A DNA stretch of 9,938 nt, taken from assembly GCA_027451305.1 (NCBI GenBank), contig DAIDJQ010000022.1, forward strand, positions 1-9,938, in the 5' to 3' direction. The notes under the pieces are model-generated. The model was given only the letters and a program-made list of their open reading frames with translations, did no database searches and was not told where the DNA came from. Made by a program: the position numbers and the translations under genes. Every line of letters begins with the position of its first letter. Position 1 is the first letter of the stretch. Of this stretch, positions 1 through 7,658 are shown one piece after another. This stretch comes from Cellulomonas sp. (lineage in GTDB: Bacteria; Actinomycetota; Actinomycetes; Actinomycetales; Cellulomonadaceae).

Positions 1-1899
1 GAGCTCGCGGGACGCACCGCGACCGGCACCCCGATGTCGTGGGGCGCCCGCCAGGAGGTGGACTTCACGCACCCGGCGTTCCGCTGGCACGCCGAACGGG
101 TGGTGCGGGCCGTCGTCGGCCGGTACCTGGACCACCCGGCGGTCGCGGGCTACCAGGTGGACAACGAGCCCGGCATCCGGCTGCTGCTCAACGAGGGCGT
201 GTTCCAGCGGTTCGTCGACGAGCTGCGCGAGCGGTACGGCACCGTCGACGCGCTGAACGAGGCGTGGGGGCTGACGTACTGGTCCCACCGGCTGTCCACC
301 TGGGCGGACCTGTGGCGGCCGGACGGCAACCTGCAGCCCGAGTACGACCTGGCCTGGCGGCGGTTCCAGGCGTCGCTGGTCACCGAGCTGATCGGCTGGC
401 AGGCGGACCTGGTGCGGTCGCTGGTGGCGCCGGCGCACCCGCAGCGGTGGGTCACCACCTGCCTGTCGGTGGACCAGGTCGGGGTGGCGGACGTCCCGCT
501 GACGTCCCGGCTCGACGTGACGGCGGGCAACGCCTACTACCGGATGGGCGACCACCTGGCGCACCCCGGTGCCGCACGGATGTCGCCGGACTGGGTCCTG
601 GACGGGACGTGGGCGTTGTACGGCCTGGCCGACCTGCTGTGGTCCTCCCGGCAGGAGCCGTTCCTGGTCACCGAGACGAACGCGGGCTCGATCGGGCACG
701 GCTCCACCAACCCTCTCGTGTTCGACGGGCAGTGGCGGCAGGCCGCGTGGGCCCTCGTCTCGCGCGGGGCACGCGGCATCGAGTACTGGCACTGGCGCAC
801 GCTCCACCACGGCACCGAGACGTTCTGGGGCGGGGTTCTCCCGCACGACGGTCAGCCCGGCCGGGTGTACCGCGAGCTGTCCCGCCTCGGCGCCGAGCTG
901 GCCGTCGCCGGTGACCGGGTGGTGGGCAGCGTGCCGGACGCCGACGTGGCCTTCTGCTACTCGTCGGACGCCAAGCTCTCCCTCGGTTTCGGCACGCAGG
1001 CGCCGCTGCCTGCGGCCAACGGCTGGGGCGACCCGGACTCCTACCGTCGGCTGGCGATGCCGTTCTACCGAGGCGCGTTCGACGCCGGCCTGCAGGTGAA
1101 CACCGTGCGGCCCGAGCAGCTGTGGGGCGACGTGACCGGCGACGGACCCGCGCCGGAGGACCCCGCGCGGTTCGCCGCGCGGCGGCCCGTGCTCGTCGTC
1201 GTCGGTCAGGCCCCGATGCGCGACGCGGACCTCGCCTGGCTGCGCGACTACGCGGCCGCCGGCGGTCACCTGGTCGTGGGGCCGCGCACCGGGTACGCCG
1301 ACGCGAGGGGCAGCGCCCGCACCGACGTCAAGCCGTCCGGCCTGGTCGAGGCGGCCGGCGTCCGGTACCAGGAGTTCGCGAACCTCGAGGCACCGGTGCC
1401 GGTGCTGGCAGAGGCGCTGGGGGCCGGACCGTTCCGGGCGACGGGCTGGACCGAGTACCTCGAGCCGGCCGACGCACGGGTGCTGGCCACCTACGACGAC
1501 CCGCACCTGGGCCGCTGGCCCGCGGTCACGACCCGCGAGCACGGCGCCGGCCGGGTCACCGTGGTCGGCACCGTGCCGGACCAGGACCTCGCCCGCGCAC
1601 TGCTGGCCTGGGCCGTCCCGGCACCCGTGCACGGGTGGGCCGGCCTGCCGCCCTCCGTGCGGGTGACCACCAGCACGCACCCCGACGGCTCGCGCGTGGC
1701 CTACGTGCACCACTGGGGCTGGGGCGACGTCACCGTGCCGGTGCCGACCGCCGTCACCGACGTGCTCGATCCCGCCGTCCGGCTCGCGGCGGGCGACCTG
1801 CTGCCGCTGGGGCCGTGGGACGTGCGCGTCCTCGAGCTCACGCCCGACCCGACCTCCGTCCCCTCCCCTCACCCGATCTCCGAACAGGAGCAACGATGA
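1..1899 (+). CDS. GH42 beta-galactosidase, 5'-truncated by window edge
   Basis: This frame is open from base 1, so the gene starts upstream; the first internal ATG (34) lies inside the family fold and is not a credible start. About 632 codons are visible, against a usual 650-700 for the family, so only the N-terminal barrel strands are missing. GH42 enzymes release terminal galactose (some release arabinopyranose) with retention of configuration. The acid/base Glu is in the DNEPG motif (Glu codon 166-168) and the likely nucleophile Glu is in VTETNAG (Glu codon 673-675). The barrel ends near base 940. A Rossmann-like trimerisation domain follows (about 940-1620), with the segment PVLVVVGQAP and a Gly-rich turn. 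A small beta-sandwich C-terminal domain ends the protein. Most GH42 proteins read NEYG where this one reads NEPG. The stop overlaps the next gene's ATG by 4 nt, which implies translational coupling. Family assignment is secure; substrate is inferred. Confidence 0.9.
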   Translation, partial: ELAGRTATGTPMSWGARQEVDFTHPAFRWHAERVVRAVVGRYLDHPAVAGYQVDNEPGIRLLLNEGVFQRFVDELRERYGTVDALNEAWGLTYWSHRLSTWADLWRPDGNLQPEYDLAWRRFQASLVTELIGWQADLVRSLVAPAHPQRWVTTCLSVDQVGVADVPLTSRLDVTAGNAYYRMGDHLAHPGAARMSPDWVLDGTWALYGLADLLWSSRQEPFLVTETNAGSIGHGSTNPLVFDGQWRQAAWALVSRGARGIEYWHWRTLHHGTETFWGGVLPHDGQPGRVYRELSRLGAELAVAGDRVVGSVPDADVAFCYSSDAKLSLGFGTQAPLPAANGWGDPDSYRRLAMPFYRGAFDAGLQVNTVRPEQLWGDVTGDGPAPEDPARFAARRPVLVVVGQAPMRDADLAWLRDYAAAGGHLVVGPRTGYADARGSARTDVKPSGLVEAAGVRYQEFANLEAPVPVLAEALGAGPFRATGWTEYLEPADARVLATYDDPHLGRWPAVTTREHGAGRVTVVGTVPDQDLARALLAWAVPAPVHGWAGLPPSVRVTTSTHPDGSRVAYVHHWGWGDVTVPVPTAVTDVLDPAVRLAAGDLLPLGPWDVRVLELTPDPTSVPSPHPISEQEQR

Positions 1900-3389
1900 C
1901 CACCGCCACCCCGCCGAACCCCCTCGCGTCGGGCTTCCACCCCGACCCCAGCGTGCTGCGCGTGGGCGACGACTACTACCTGGCCAACTCCACGTTCGAG
2001 TACCTGCCCGGCATCCCGGTGCAGCACAGCCGTGACCTGGTGACCTGGACGCCGATCGGCAACGTGGTGGTGCGGGAGGACCAGCTGGCCGTGGCCGACG
2101 TGCCGACGCTCGGGGGTGCCTGGGCGCCGACCATCCGGCACCACGACGGCCGGTTCTGGATCGCCGTGACCGACGCGATGGGCCGCGGCACGCTCGTCTT
2201 CCACGCGCAGGACGCCGCCGGCCCGTGGAGCGAGGGCACCGTGCTGCAGGGGTTCGACGGCATCGACCCCGACCTGGCGTGGGACGAGGACGGCACCTGC
2301 TACGTCACCTACTCGGCACTGCACCTCGGCTCGGGCACGCACGGCGGCATCGAGCAGGTCCGCGTGGACCTGGAGACCGGCACGCTGCTCGAGGAGCCGC
2401 GCAGCCTGTGGTCCGGCACGGGACGGATGTTCCCGGAGGGGCCGCACCTGTACCGGATCGGTGACTGGTGGTACCTGCTGATCGCCGAGGGGGGCACCGA
2501 GCGGGGTCACTCGGTCAGCATCGCCCGCGGCACCCGCCCGGACGGCCCGTTCGAGGGCGGACCCGCGAACCCGCTGCTGACGGCCGCCGGCACCGACCGG
2601 CCCGTGCAGAACACCGGCCACGGCGACCTGGTGCAGGCGCCCGACGGCTCCTGGTACCTGGTGCTGCTCGGCATGCGCACCCTCGGCGGCACCCGGGCGT
2701 TCTCCCCGCTGGGCCGCGAGACCTTCATCACGCGGGTGACCTGGGACGAGGACGGCTGGCCGGCGCTCGAGCCGGTGCTGCTGACGCCCCCCGCGGCGCC
2801 GGTCGAGTGGGAGGACACGTTCGACGCGCCCGTGCTGGACGACCGCTGGCTGGCCGTGCGCCGGCTGCCGGCGTCGGTGTCCACCCTGGAGCCGGGGCGA
2901 CTCGTGGTGCACGGCACCGGGACCGACCTGACGGACCTGCGCCCCGCATTCGTCGGCGTGCGGCAGGCGCAGCTGCGCAGCCGGTTCACCGCGGTCGTCG
3001 ACCCTCGCGACGGCGTCGGAGGCGTGGCGATGCGGTACGACGAGCGGCACGTCGTGTCGCTCACGGTGTCCGCGACCGCGATCGTCGCCACCGCGCGCGT
3101 CTCGTCCATCGCCCAGTCGTGGGCGGCACCCCGGCCCGCCGGTCCCGTGACCGTCTGGGTGGCCACCGAGCCGATCGGCACGGGCGGCGACTTCATGGAC
3201 CACCTGGCGTGCGACCACGTGCTGCTCGGCTACGACGGCCCGGACGGGCCCGTCGAGCTCGCCCGGATCGACGGCCGCTACTACAGCGCCGAGACCGCTG
3301 CATCCTTCGCCGGCCGTGTGGTCGGCGTGTTCGCCGTCGAGGGCGACCTCCTCGTCGAGTCCGCCCGTTACTCGGGCTCGGACGCCTGA
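1896..3389 (+). CDS. GH43 beta-xylosidase / alpha-L-arabinofuranosidase-type glycosidase
   Basis: A 497-residue inverting glycosidase with a five-bladed beta-propeller (about residues 8-300) and a C-terminal beta-sandwich (about 308-495), the architecture of GH43 enzymes acting on xylo- or arabino-oligosaccharides (GH43_11/12-like clade). The three catalytic acids are visible: the general base Asp17 in FHPDPS, the pKa-modulating Asp124 in GIDPDL, and the general acid Glu181 in FPEGPHLY. The N-terminus begins directly with the propeller and has no signal peptide, so the enzyme is probably cytoplasmic. The start is fixed by AGGAG (1886-1890) five bases before the ATG and by the ATGA overlap with the GH42 gene. 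The same frame stays open upstream of this ATG, but that part has no family similarity. Its position between GH42 and GH3 genes fits stepwise trimming of imported branched oligosaccharides. Xylosidase and arabinofuranosidase activity cannot be separated from sequence alone. Confidence 0.92.
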   Translation: MTTATPPNPLASGFHPDPSVLRVGDDYYLANSTFEYLPGIPVQHSRDLVTWTPIGNVVVREDQLAVADVPTLGGAWAPTIRHHDGRFWIAVTDAMGRGTLVFHAQDAAGPWSEGTVLQGFDGIDPDLAWDEDGTCYVTYSALHLGSGTHGGIEQVRVDLETGTLLEEPRSLWSGTGRMFPEGPHLYRIGDWWYLLIAEGGTERGHSVSIARGTRPDGPFEGGPANPLLTAAGTDRPVQNTGHGDLVQAPDGSWYLVLLGMRTLGGTRAFSPLGRETFITRVTWDEDGWPALEPVLLTPPAAPVEWEDTFDAPVLDDRWLAVRRLPASVSTLEPGRLVVHGTGTDLTDLRPAFVGVRQAQLRSRFTAVVDPRDGVGGVAMRYDERHVVSLTVSATAIVATARVSSIAQSWAAPRPAGPVTVWVATEPIGTGGDFMDHLACDHVLLGYDGPDGPVELARIDGRYYSAETAASFAGRVVGVFAVEGDLLVESARYSGSDA

Positions 3390-3399
3390 GCCCCCACCC

Positions 3400-3406
3400 G
3401 GAGGAG
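3400..3406 (+). promoter_or_regulatory. Ribosome binding site fixing the GH3 start
   Basis: GGAGGAG lies 6 nt before the ATG at 3413. The reading frame stays open for almost 950 bases upstream, inside the GH43 gene, so this site and the start of the family fold are what place the true start. Confidence 0.8.
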
Positions 3407-3412
3407 ATCACC

Positions 3413-5713
3413 ATGACCCCCGCGTCCCGCGCCCTGCACGAGCAGGTCGAGCGCCTGCTCGGCACGCTCACCCTCGAGGAGAAGGCGTCCCTGACGTCCG
3501 GCGCCGACTTCTGGAACACCCAGGCCCTGCCCGCCAAGCACGTCCCCGCCGTGATGGTCACCGACGGCCCGCACGGCCTGCGCAAGCAGCGCGAGGGTGC
3601 CGACCACCTCGGCATCGGCAACTCGGTGCCCGCCACCTGCTTCCCGCCGGCGGCGTCCCTCGGCTCGTCGTGGGACCCCGACCTGGTGCGTCGGGTGGGC
3701 GAGGCGCTGGGCCGCGAGACCCGCGCCCACGAGGTGGCCGTGCTGCTCGGCCCGGGGGTCAACATCAAGCGCAGCCCGTTGTGCGGCCGCAACTTCGAGT
3801 ACTTCTCGGAGGACCCGGCGCTGGCCGGTGAGCTCGGCGCCGCGATCGTCACGGGCATCCAGAGCCAGGGCGTCGGCACCTCGCTCAAGCACTTCGCCGC
3901 GAACAACCAGGAGGCGGACCGCATGCGCGTCTCCGCCGACGTCGACGAGCGGACGCTGCGGGAGATCTACCTGCCGGCGTTCGAGCGGGTGGTCACGCAG
4001 GCCCAGCCGTGGACGGTGATGTGCTCGTACAACCGGATCAACGGGGTGCACGCGTCGCAGAACCCGTGGCTGCTGACGCAGGTGCTGCGCGACGAGTGGG
4101 GCTTCGACGGCCTGGTCGTCTCGGACTGGGGTGCGGTGGTGCAGCGCGTCCCCGCGCTGGCCGCGGGCCTCGACCTGGAGATGCCGTCGAGCGGCGGGCG
4201 GACCGACGCCGAGGTGGTCGCCGCCGTCCAGGCCGGCACGCTGGACGAGAAGGTGCTCGACGAGGCCGTGCGCCGGGTCCTGCACCTGGCGCTGCGTGCC
4301 CGGCCGGCGCTGTCCGAGCCCGGCGAGGTGGATGTGGACGCGCACCACGCACTGGCCCGCGAGGCGGCCGCCGCCGGGTCCGTGCTGCTGAAGAACGAGC
4401 CGGTGGACGGCACCCCGCTGCTGCCGCTCGCCGGTGCGCAGGGTCTGCTGGTGGTCGGCGAGCTCGCCCGCACCCCGCGCTACCAGGGTGCCGGCTCGTC
4501 GCTGGTGAACCCGACCCGGCTGGACGACGCCTTGGGCGCACTGCGCTCCGCGACCGGTGCCGACGTGCCGTTCGAGGCCGGGTTCACCATCCCGGACGGT
4601 CCGGCGGGCGACGACGAGACGCTGCGGGAGGCCGCCGTCGCGGCGGCCCGCACTGCCCGCACCGTGGTGCTGTTCCTCGGGCTGCCGGCGGCCGAGGAGT
4701 CGGAGGGGTTCGACCGCTCCCGCCTCGACCTGCCGGAGGCCCAGGTGCAGCTGCTGCGCGCCGTGGCCGCGGTGAACCCGCGCCTCGTGGTGGTGCTGGC
4801 CAACGGCGGTGCCGTGACGGTGACGGGGTGGGACGCGCAGGCTCCCGCGATCCTCGAGACCTGGCTCCCCGGCCAGGCGGGCGGCTCCGCGGTGGCCGAC
4901 GTGCTGCTCGGCGTCGTCGAGCCCGGCGGCCGGCTGGCCGAGACCATCCCGCACCGGATCGAGGACACCCCGGCGTTCGGCAACTTCCCGGGCGAGGCGA
5001 AGCACGTGCGCTACGGCGAGGGCGTGCTGGTCGGCTACCGCTGGTACGACACCCGGGACCTCGACGTCGCGTACCCGTTCGGCCACGGCCTGTCGTACAC
5101 GACGTTCGCGTACGGCTCCCTGACGGCCTCGGTCGACGAGTCGCCGGACGGCACCGCGACCGTGCACGTCACCGTGCCGGTGACCAACACCGGCTCCCGT
5201 CCGGGCGCCGAGGTGGTCCAGCTGTACGTGGCCGACCCGCAGGCCGCGGTGCTGCGGCCGACCCGCGAGCTGCGCGCGTTCCGCAAGGTGGTGCTGCAGC
5301 CCGGCGAGACCGTCCAGGTGGAGCTGGAGCTCGGTGCGCGGGACCTGTCCTACTGGCACCCGGCGCTGAGCCGCTGGGTGGTCGAGGGCGGCGAGTTCCT
5401 GCTCGAGGTCGGCTCGTCGTCCCGCGACCTGAGGGCGCGCACGTCCGTGCGGGTGGCCGGCGAGCCGGTGTGGCCCGACCTGGACGAGGAGTCGACGTTC
5501 GCCGAGTGGCTCGACCACCCGGTGGGCGGCCCGCTGCTGCAGGCGGCCCTGGCCCCGGACGGCGCCGAGCCGGTCCAGGTGGACGAGGCCCTCGCCGTGA
5601 TGATGGGCGACATGCCGCTGCGCACCCTGGCGGGGTTCGGGCTCACCGCGCTCGACCTGGCCGGGTACCAGCAGCTGCTGCAGAAGGTGGAGTCGGCGGG
5701 CGTCGCGGTCTGA
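3413..5713 (+). CDS. GH3 beta-glucosidase-type glycosidase
   Basis: A 766-residue retaining glycosidase that removes terminal beta-linked glucose or xylose from oligosaccharides. The N-terminal (beta/alpha)8 domain (about 15-300) carries VTDGPHG, the KHFAANNQE segment (159-167) and the nucleophile Asp238 in VVSDWG. The alpha/beta-sandwich domain (about 320-560) carries the probable acid/base Glu431 in ESEGFDR. A fibronectin-III-like domain follows (about 573-682), beginning after YPFGHGLSYTTF. The last 80 residues form a helical tail with FAEWLDHP and MMGDMPLRTL, seen in a subset of GH3 proteins. No PA14 insertion and no signal peptide are present, so a cytoplasmic location is likely. The gene lies 23 nt after GH43 and is last in the operon, followed by a strong hairpin. 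GH3 activities (glucosidase, xylosidase, arabinofuranosidase) overlap; the exact substrate is not readable here. Confidence 0.93.
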   Translation: MTPASRALHEQVERLLGTLTLEEKASLTSGADFWNTQALPAKHVPAVMVTDGPHGLRKQREGADHLGIGNSVPATCFPPAASLGSSWDPDLVRRVGEALGRETRAHEVAVLLGPGVNIKRSPLCGRNFEYFSEDPALAGELGAAIVTGIQSQGVGTSLKHFAANNQEADRMRVSADVDERTLREIYLPAFERVVTQAQPWTVMCSYNRINGVHASQNPWLLTQVLRDEWGFDGLVVSDWGAVVQRVPALAAGLDLEMPSSGGRTDAEVVAAVQAGTLDEKVLDEAVRRVLHLALRARPALSEPGEVDVDAHHALAREAAAAGSVLLKNEPVDGTPLLPLAGAQGLLVVGELARTPRYQGAGSSLVNPTRLDDALGALRSATGADVPFEAGFTIPDGPAGDDETLREAAVAAARTARTVVLFLGLPAAEESEGFDRSRLDLPEAQVQLLRAVAAVNPRLVVVLANGGAVTVTGWDAQAPAILETWLPGQAGGSAVADVLLGVVEPGGRLAETIPHRIEDTPAFGNFPGEAKHVRYGEGVLVGYRWYDTRDLDVAYPFGHGLSYTTFAYGSLTASVDESPDGTATVHVTVPVTNTGSRPGAEVVQLYVADPQAAVLRPTRELRAFRKVVLQPGETVQVELELGARDLSYWHPALSRWVVEGGEFLLEVGSSSRDLRARTSVRVAGEPVWPDLDEESTFAEWLDHPVGGPLLQAALAPDGAEPVQVDEALAVMMGDMPLRTLAGFGLTALDLAGYQQLLQKVESAGVAV

Positions 5714-5740
5714 CGCGACCGGGACCGCCCTGGAAGGAGG

Positions 5741-5778
5741 CTCGCGGGTGCGACGGTGAGCACCGCCGCACCCGCGAG
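5741..5778. terminator. Long hairpin between convergent genes, probable bidirectional terminator
   Basis: CTCGCGGGTGCG (5741-5752) pairs perfectly with 5767-5778. After a single A-C mismatch, CGGT (5754-5757) pairs with ACCG (5762-5765) around a GAGC loop. It sits 28 nt after the GH3 stop and 5 nt beyond the stop of the convergent minus-strand gene. There is no T-run, which is common for high-GC actinobacterial terminators. Termination is inferred from stem strength and position. Confidence 0.75.
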
Positions 5779-5782
5779 GCCG

Positions 5783-6430
5783 TCACATGTCGCGGTAGCG
5801 CTTCGCCGCGGCCAGGTCGGCGCGCAGCTCGTCCGCCGTGCGCCGGACCCCGTAGGCGGGGGTGTCCCGCTGGATCCGCCAGCCCTCGGCCAGGGAGTCG
5901 AGCTCCACCGAGTCGAAGCCGAGCTCGTCGACCAGGTAGATCACCGCTCGACGCGCGGACGCGTCGTCGCCGGCGACCACGAGCGCGCGCCGACCCGGCG
6001 TCCCCGGCGCGGAGCCGTCGGTCGTCAGGTCCGCGGCGACGATGTGGTTGAAGGCCTTCACCACGTGCGAGGTCGGCAGGAGCCGGGCGAGCAGCTCGGA
6101 GACCGTGGTCGACTCGTCGTCCAGCTCGGCGATCTGGCCGTCGCGCTGCGGGTAGTAGTTGTTGGTGTCGATCACCACCTTGCCCGCCAGCGGCTCCACC
6201 GGGACGGTGTCGATGGCGTGCAGCGGGATGGTGACCACGACGAGGTCGCCTGCGGCGGCGGCCTCCGCCGGGCCGGCGGCGCGCGCCTGCGGGCCGAGCT
6301 CCTGGACGAGGCCCGCGAGGGACGCGGGTCCGCGGGAGTTGCTGAGCACCACGTCGTGGCCGTGCTGCACGGCCAGACGGGCGAGCTGGGAGCCGATGTG
6401 GCCGGAACCGATGAGACCGAGTGTTGTCAC
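5783..6430 (-). CDS. COG2085 / F420-dependent NADP reductase-like Rossmann protein
   Basis: A 215-residue protein with an N-terminal dinucleotide fold: LGLIGSGHIG (GxGxxG at residues 8-13), then LSNSRGP (30-35) at the end of strand two, where an Ser/Arg pair typically holds the 2'-phosphate of NADP(H). VVIDTNNYYP and VVKAFNHI are further signatures of this family, which also includes the F420H2:NADP+ oxidoreductases. Many members do not use F420, so the reaction and partner substrate remain unassigned. A GTG start at 6430 matches the family N-terminus. An in-frame ATG at 6463 would add 11 residues (MRAVTPRLPPS) lacking family character; neither start has a good Shine-Dalgarno, so the start is uncertain. 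The gene is convergent with GH3 and divergent from the SDR gene. Confidence 0.82.
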   Translation of the reverse strand: MTTLGLIGSGHIGSQLARLAVQHGHDVVLSNSRGPASLAGLVQELGPQARAAGPAEAAAAGDLVVVTIPLHAIDTVPVEPLAGKVVIDTNNYYPQRDGQIAELDDESTTVSELLARLLPTSHVVKAFNHIVAADLTTDGSAPGTPGRRALVVAGDDASARRAVIYLVDELGFDSVELDSLAEGWRIQRDTPAYGVRRTADELRADLAAAKRYRDM

Positions 6431-6566
6431 GGAGGGCGGCAACCGCGGCGTGACGGCTCGCATTCCCCGGCCCGTCGGGGACGGCGGGGGCACGCGACGA
6501 TCCCGGCGGGCCCGGTTGCGGAACACTGGCCCTGCACCGCTGCGCCTCCCGGAAGAAGGAACCCGC
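6431..6566. other. Divergent intergenic region
   Basis: This 136-nt gap between two divergent genes must carry promoters for both. Apart from GAAGGA (6555-6560) serving the plus-strand gene, I see no convincing -35/-10 pair or dyad on either strand. Confidence 0.5.
6555..6560 (+). promoter_or_regulatory. Ribosome binding site fixing the SDR start
   Basis: GAAGGA, inside the purine run GGAAGAAGGA (6551-6560), lies 6 nt before the ATG at 6567. The frame is open for about 400 bases further upstream, so this site and the Rossmann N-terminus decide the start. Confidence 0.75.
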
Positions 6567-7556
6567 ATGACCGCACCACGCGTCCTGTTCATCGGAGGCA
6601 CCGGAGTGATCAGCTCGGCCAGCGCCGAGCTCGCCGTGCAGCGCGGCATGGAGCTGACCGTGCTCAACCGGGGCACCGGTCGTCGCCCGCTGCCGGACGG
6701 CGCCGAGCAGCTCGTCGCGGACGTGCGCGACCCGCAGGCTGTGCGCACGGCCCTCGGCGGGCGGCAGTTCGACGCCGTCGTCGACTGGGTCGCCTTCACC
6801 CCGGACCACGTGCGCGCCGACGTGGAGCTGTTCGAGGGGCGCACCGGCCAGTACGTGTTCATCAGCTCGGCCTCGGCGTACCAGACCCCGGCGGCCCGGC
6901 TGCCGATCCGGGAGTCGACGCCGCTGCGCAACCCGCACTGGCAGTACAGCCGCGACAAGATCGCCTGCGAGGACGTGCTCAACGCCGCCTACCGGGAGCG
7001 CGGCTTCCCCGTGACGGTGATCCGCCCCTCGCACACCTACGACCGCACCCTGGTCCCGTTCGACGGCGGGTGGACCGTCGTCGAGCGGATGCGCCAGGGC
7101 AAGGAGATCGTGGTGCACGGCGACGGGTCGTCGCTCTGGACCCTCACCCACCACACCGACTTCGCTCGCGGGTTCGTGCCGCTGCTGGGGCACCCGCGCA
7201 CCCTCGGCGAGGCGTTCACCATCACGTCCGACGACGTGCTGACGTGGGACCAGATCGCGAACGCCCTCGCCGCAGCGGCGGGCACGACGGCACGGATCGT
7301 GCACGTCCCCTCCGACCAGATCGCGGCCGTCGACCCGCAGTGGGGTGCCTCCCTGCTGGGCGACAAGACCTGGTCGGCCGTGTTCGACACCTCCAAGCTG
7401 CGCAGCGTGGTGCCGGACTTCGTCGCAACGGTCCCCTTCGAGCAGGGCGCCCGCGAGATCGTGGCCTGGCACGACGAGGACCCGGCCCGCCGCACGGTCG
7501 ACGCGCGGACGGACCGCCTGCTGGACCAGCTGGTGGAGCGGTTCCGGGTCGGCTGA
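6567..7556 (+). CDS. Extended-SDR NAD-dependent epimerase/dehydratase-like protein
   Basis: A 329-residue protein of the extended short-chain dehydrogenase/reductase fold. The N-terminal nucleotide-binding loop is FIGGTGVIS (residues 8-16), followed by LNRG at the end of strand two and DVRD (52-55) typical of adenine-ring binding. YVFISSASAYQ (96-106) supplies the active-site Ser region, and Tyr127-x3-Lys131 in YSRDKIACED is the catalytic YxxxK pair. VIRPSHTYD (151-159) is the conserved turn that follows in epimerases. The overall pattern resembles the CSP41/isoflavone-reductase-like branch annotated broadly as NAD-dependent epimerase/dehydratase. The substrate (sugar nucleotide or other) is not identifiable. 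The gene is monocistronic, divergent from the Rossmann-protein gene and followed by a strong hairpin. The C-terminus is Arg/Asp-rich and shows no extra domain. Confidence 0.85.
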   Translation: MTAPRVLFIGGTGVISSASAELAVQRGMELTVLNRGTGRRPLPDGAEQLVADVRDPQAVRTALGGRQFDAVVDWVAFTPDHVRADVELFEGRTGQYVFISSASAYQTPAARLPIRESTPLRNPHWQYSRDKIACEDVLNAAYRERGFPVTVIRPSHTYDRTLVPFDGGWTVVERMRQGKEIVVHGDGSSLWTLTHHTDFARGFVPLLGHPRTLGEAFTITSDDVLTWDQIANALAAAAGTTARIVHVPSDQIAAVDPQWGASLLGDKTWSAVFDTSKLRSVVPDFVATVPFEQGAREIVAWHDEDPARRTVDARTDRLLDQLVERFRVG

Positions 7557-7600
7557 CCGCGGACGGCCACGTGCGCCGTCCTGGCTGAGGGCGGCCGGAC

Positions 7601-7636
7601 GGGGACGGTGCGGCCCCCTGCCGCCGCACCGTCCTC
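7601..7636. terminator. 14-bp hairpin between convergent genes, probable bidirectional terminator
   Basis: Bases 7601-7614 pair with 7623-7636, with one G-U pair, around an 8-nt loop (CCCCTGCC); the core GACGGTGCGG / CCGCACCGTC is perfect. It lies 44 nt after the SDR stop and 22 nt beyond the stop of the facing minus-strand gene. No T-run is present. Confidence 0.75.
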
Positions 7637-7658
7637 GTCGTGACCGGCGCTCGGGCGC

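Noticed and set aside
1869..3218. 449-codon open frame on the minus strand
   Set aside because: It is antisense to the GH43 gene, His/Arg/Val-rich without any family pattern, and an expected by-product of G/C-biased third positions.
2468..3412. Possible N-terminal extension of the GH3 protein
   Set aside because: The frame is open but Arg/Pro/Gly-rich and lies over the GH43 gene; a strong ribosome binding site and family start exist at 3413.
3368..5518. 716-codon open frame on the minus strand
   Set aside because: It mirrors the GH3 gene, whose catalytic motifs are intact; the composition is shadow-like (Arg, Gly, His, Val, Gln).
4009..6051. 680-codon plus-strand open frame over GH3 and beyond
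   Set aside because: It is a shadow frame with extreme Arg/Gly/Pro content and no domain; it also crosses the hairpin at 5741-5778.
6464..6982. Long N-terminal extension of the minus-strand Rossmann protein
   Set aside because: It would overlap the divergent SDR gene and lacks family similarity before the GTG at 6430.
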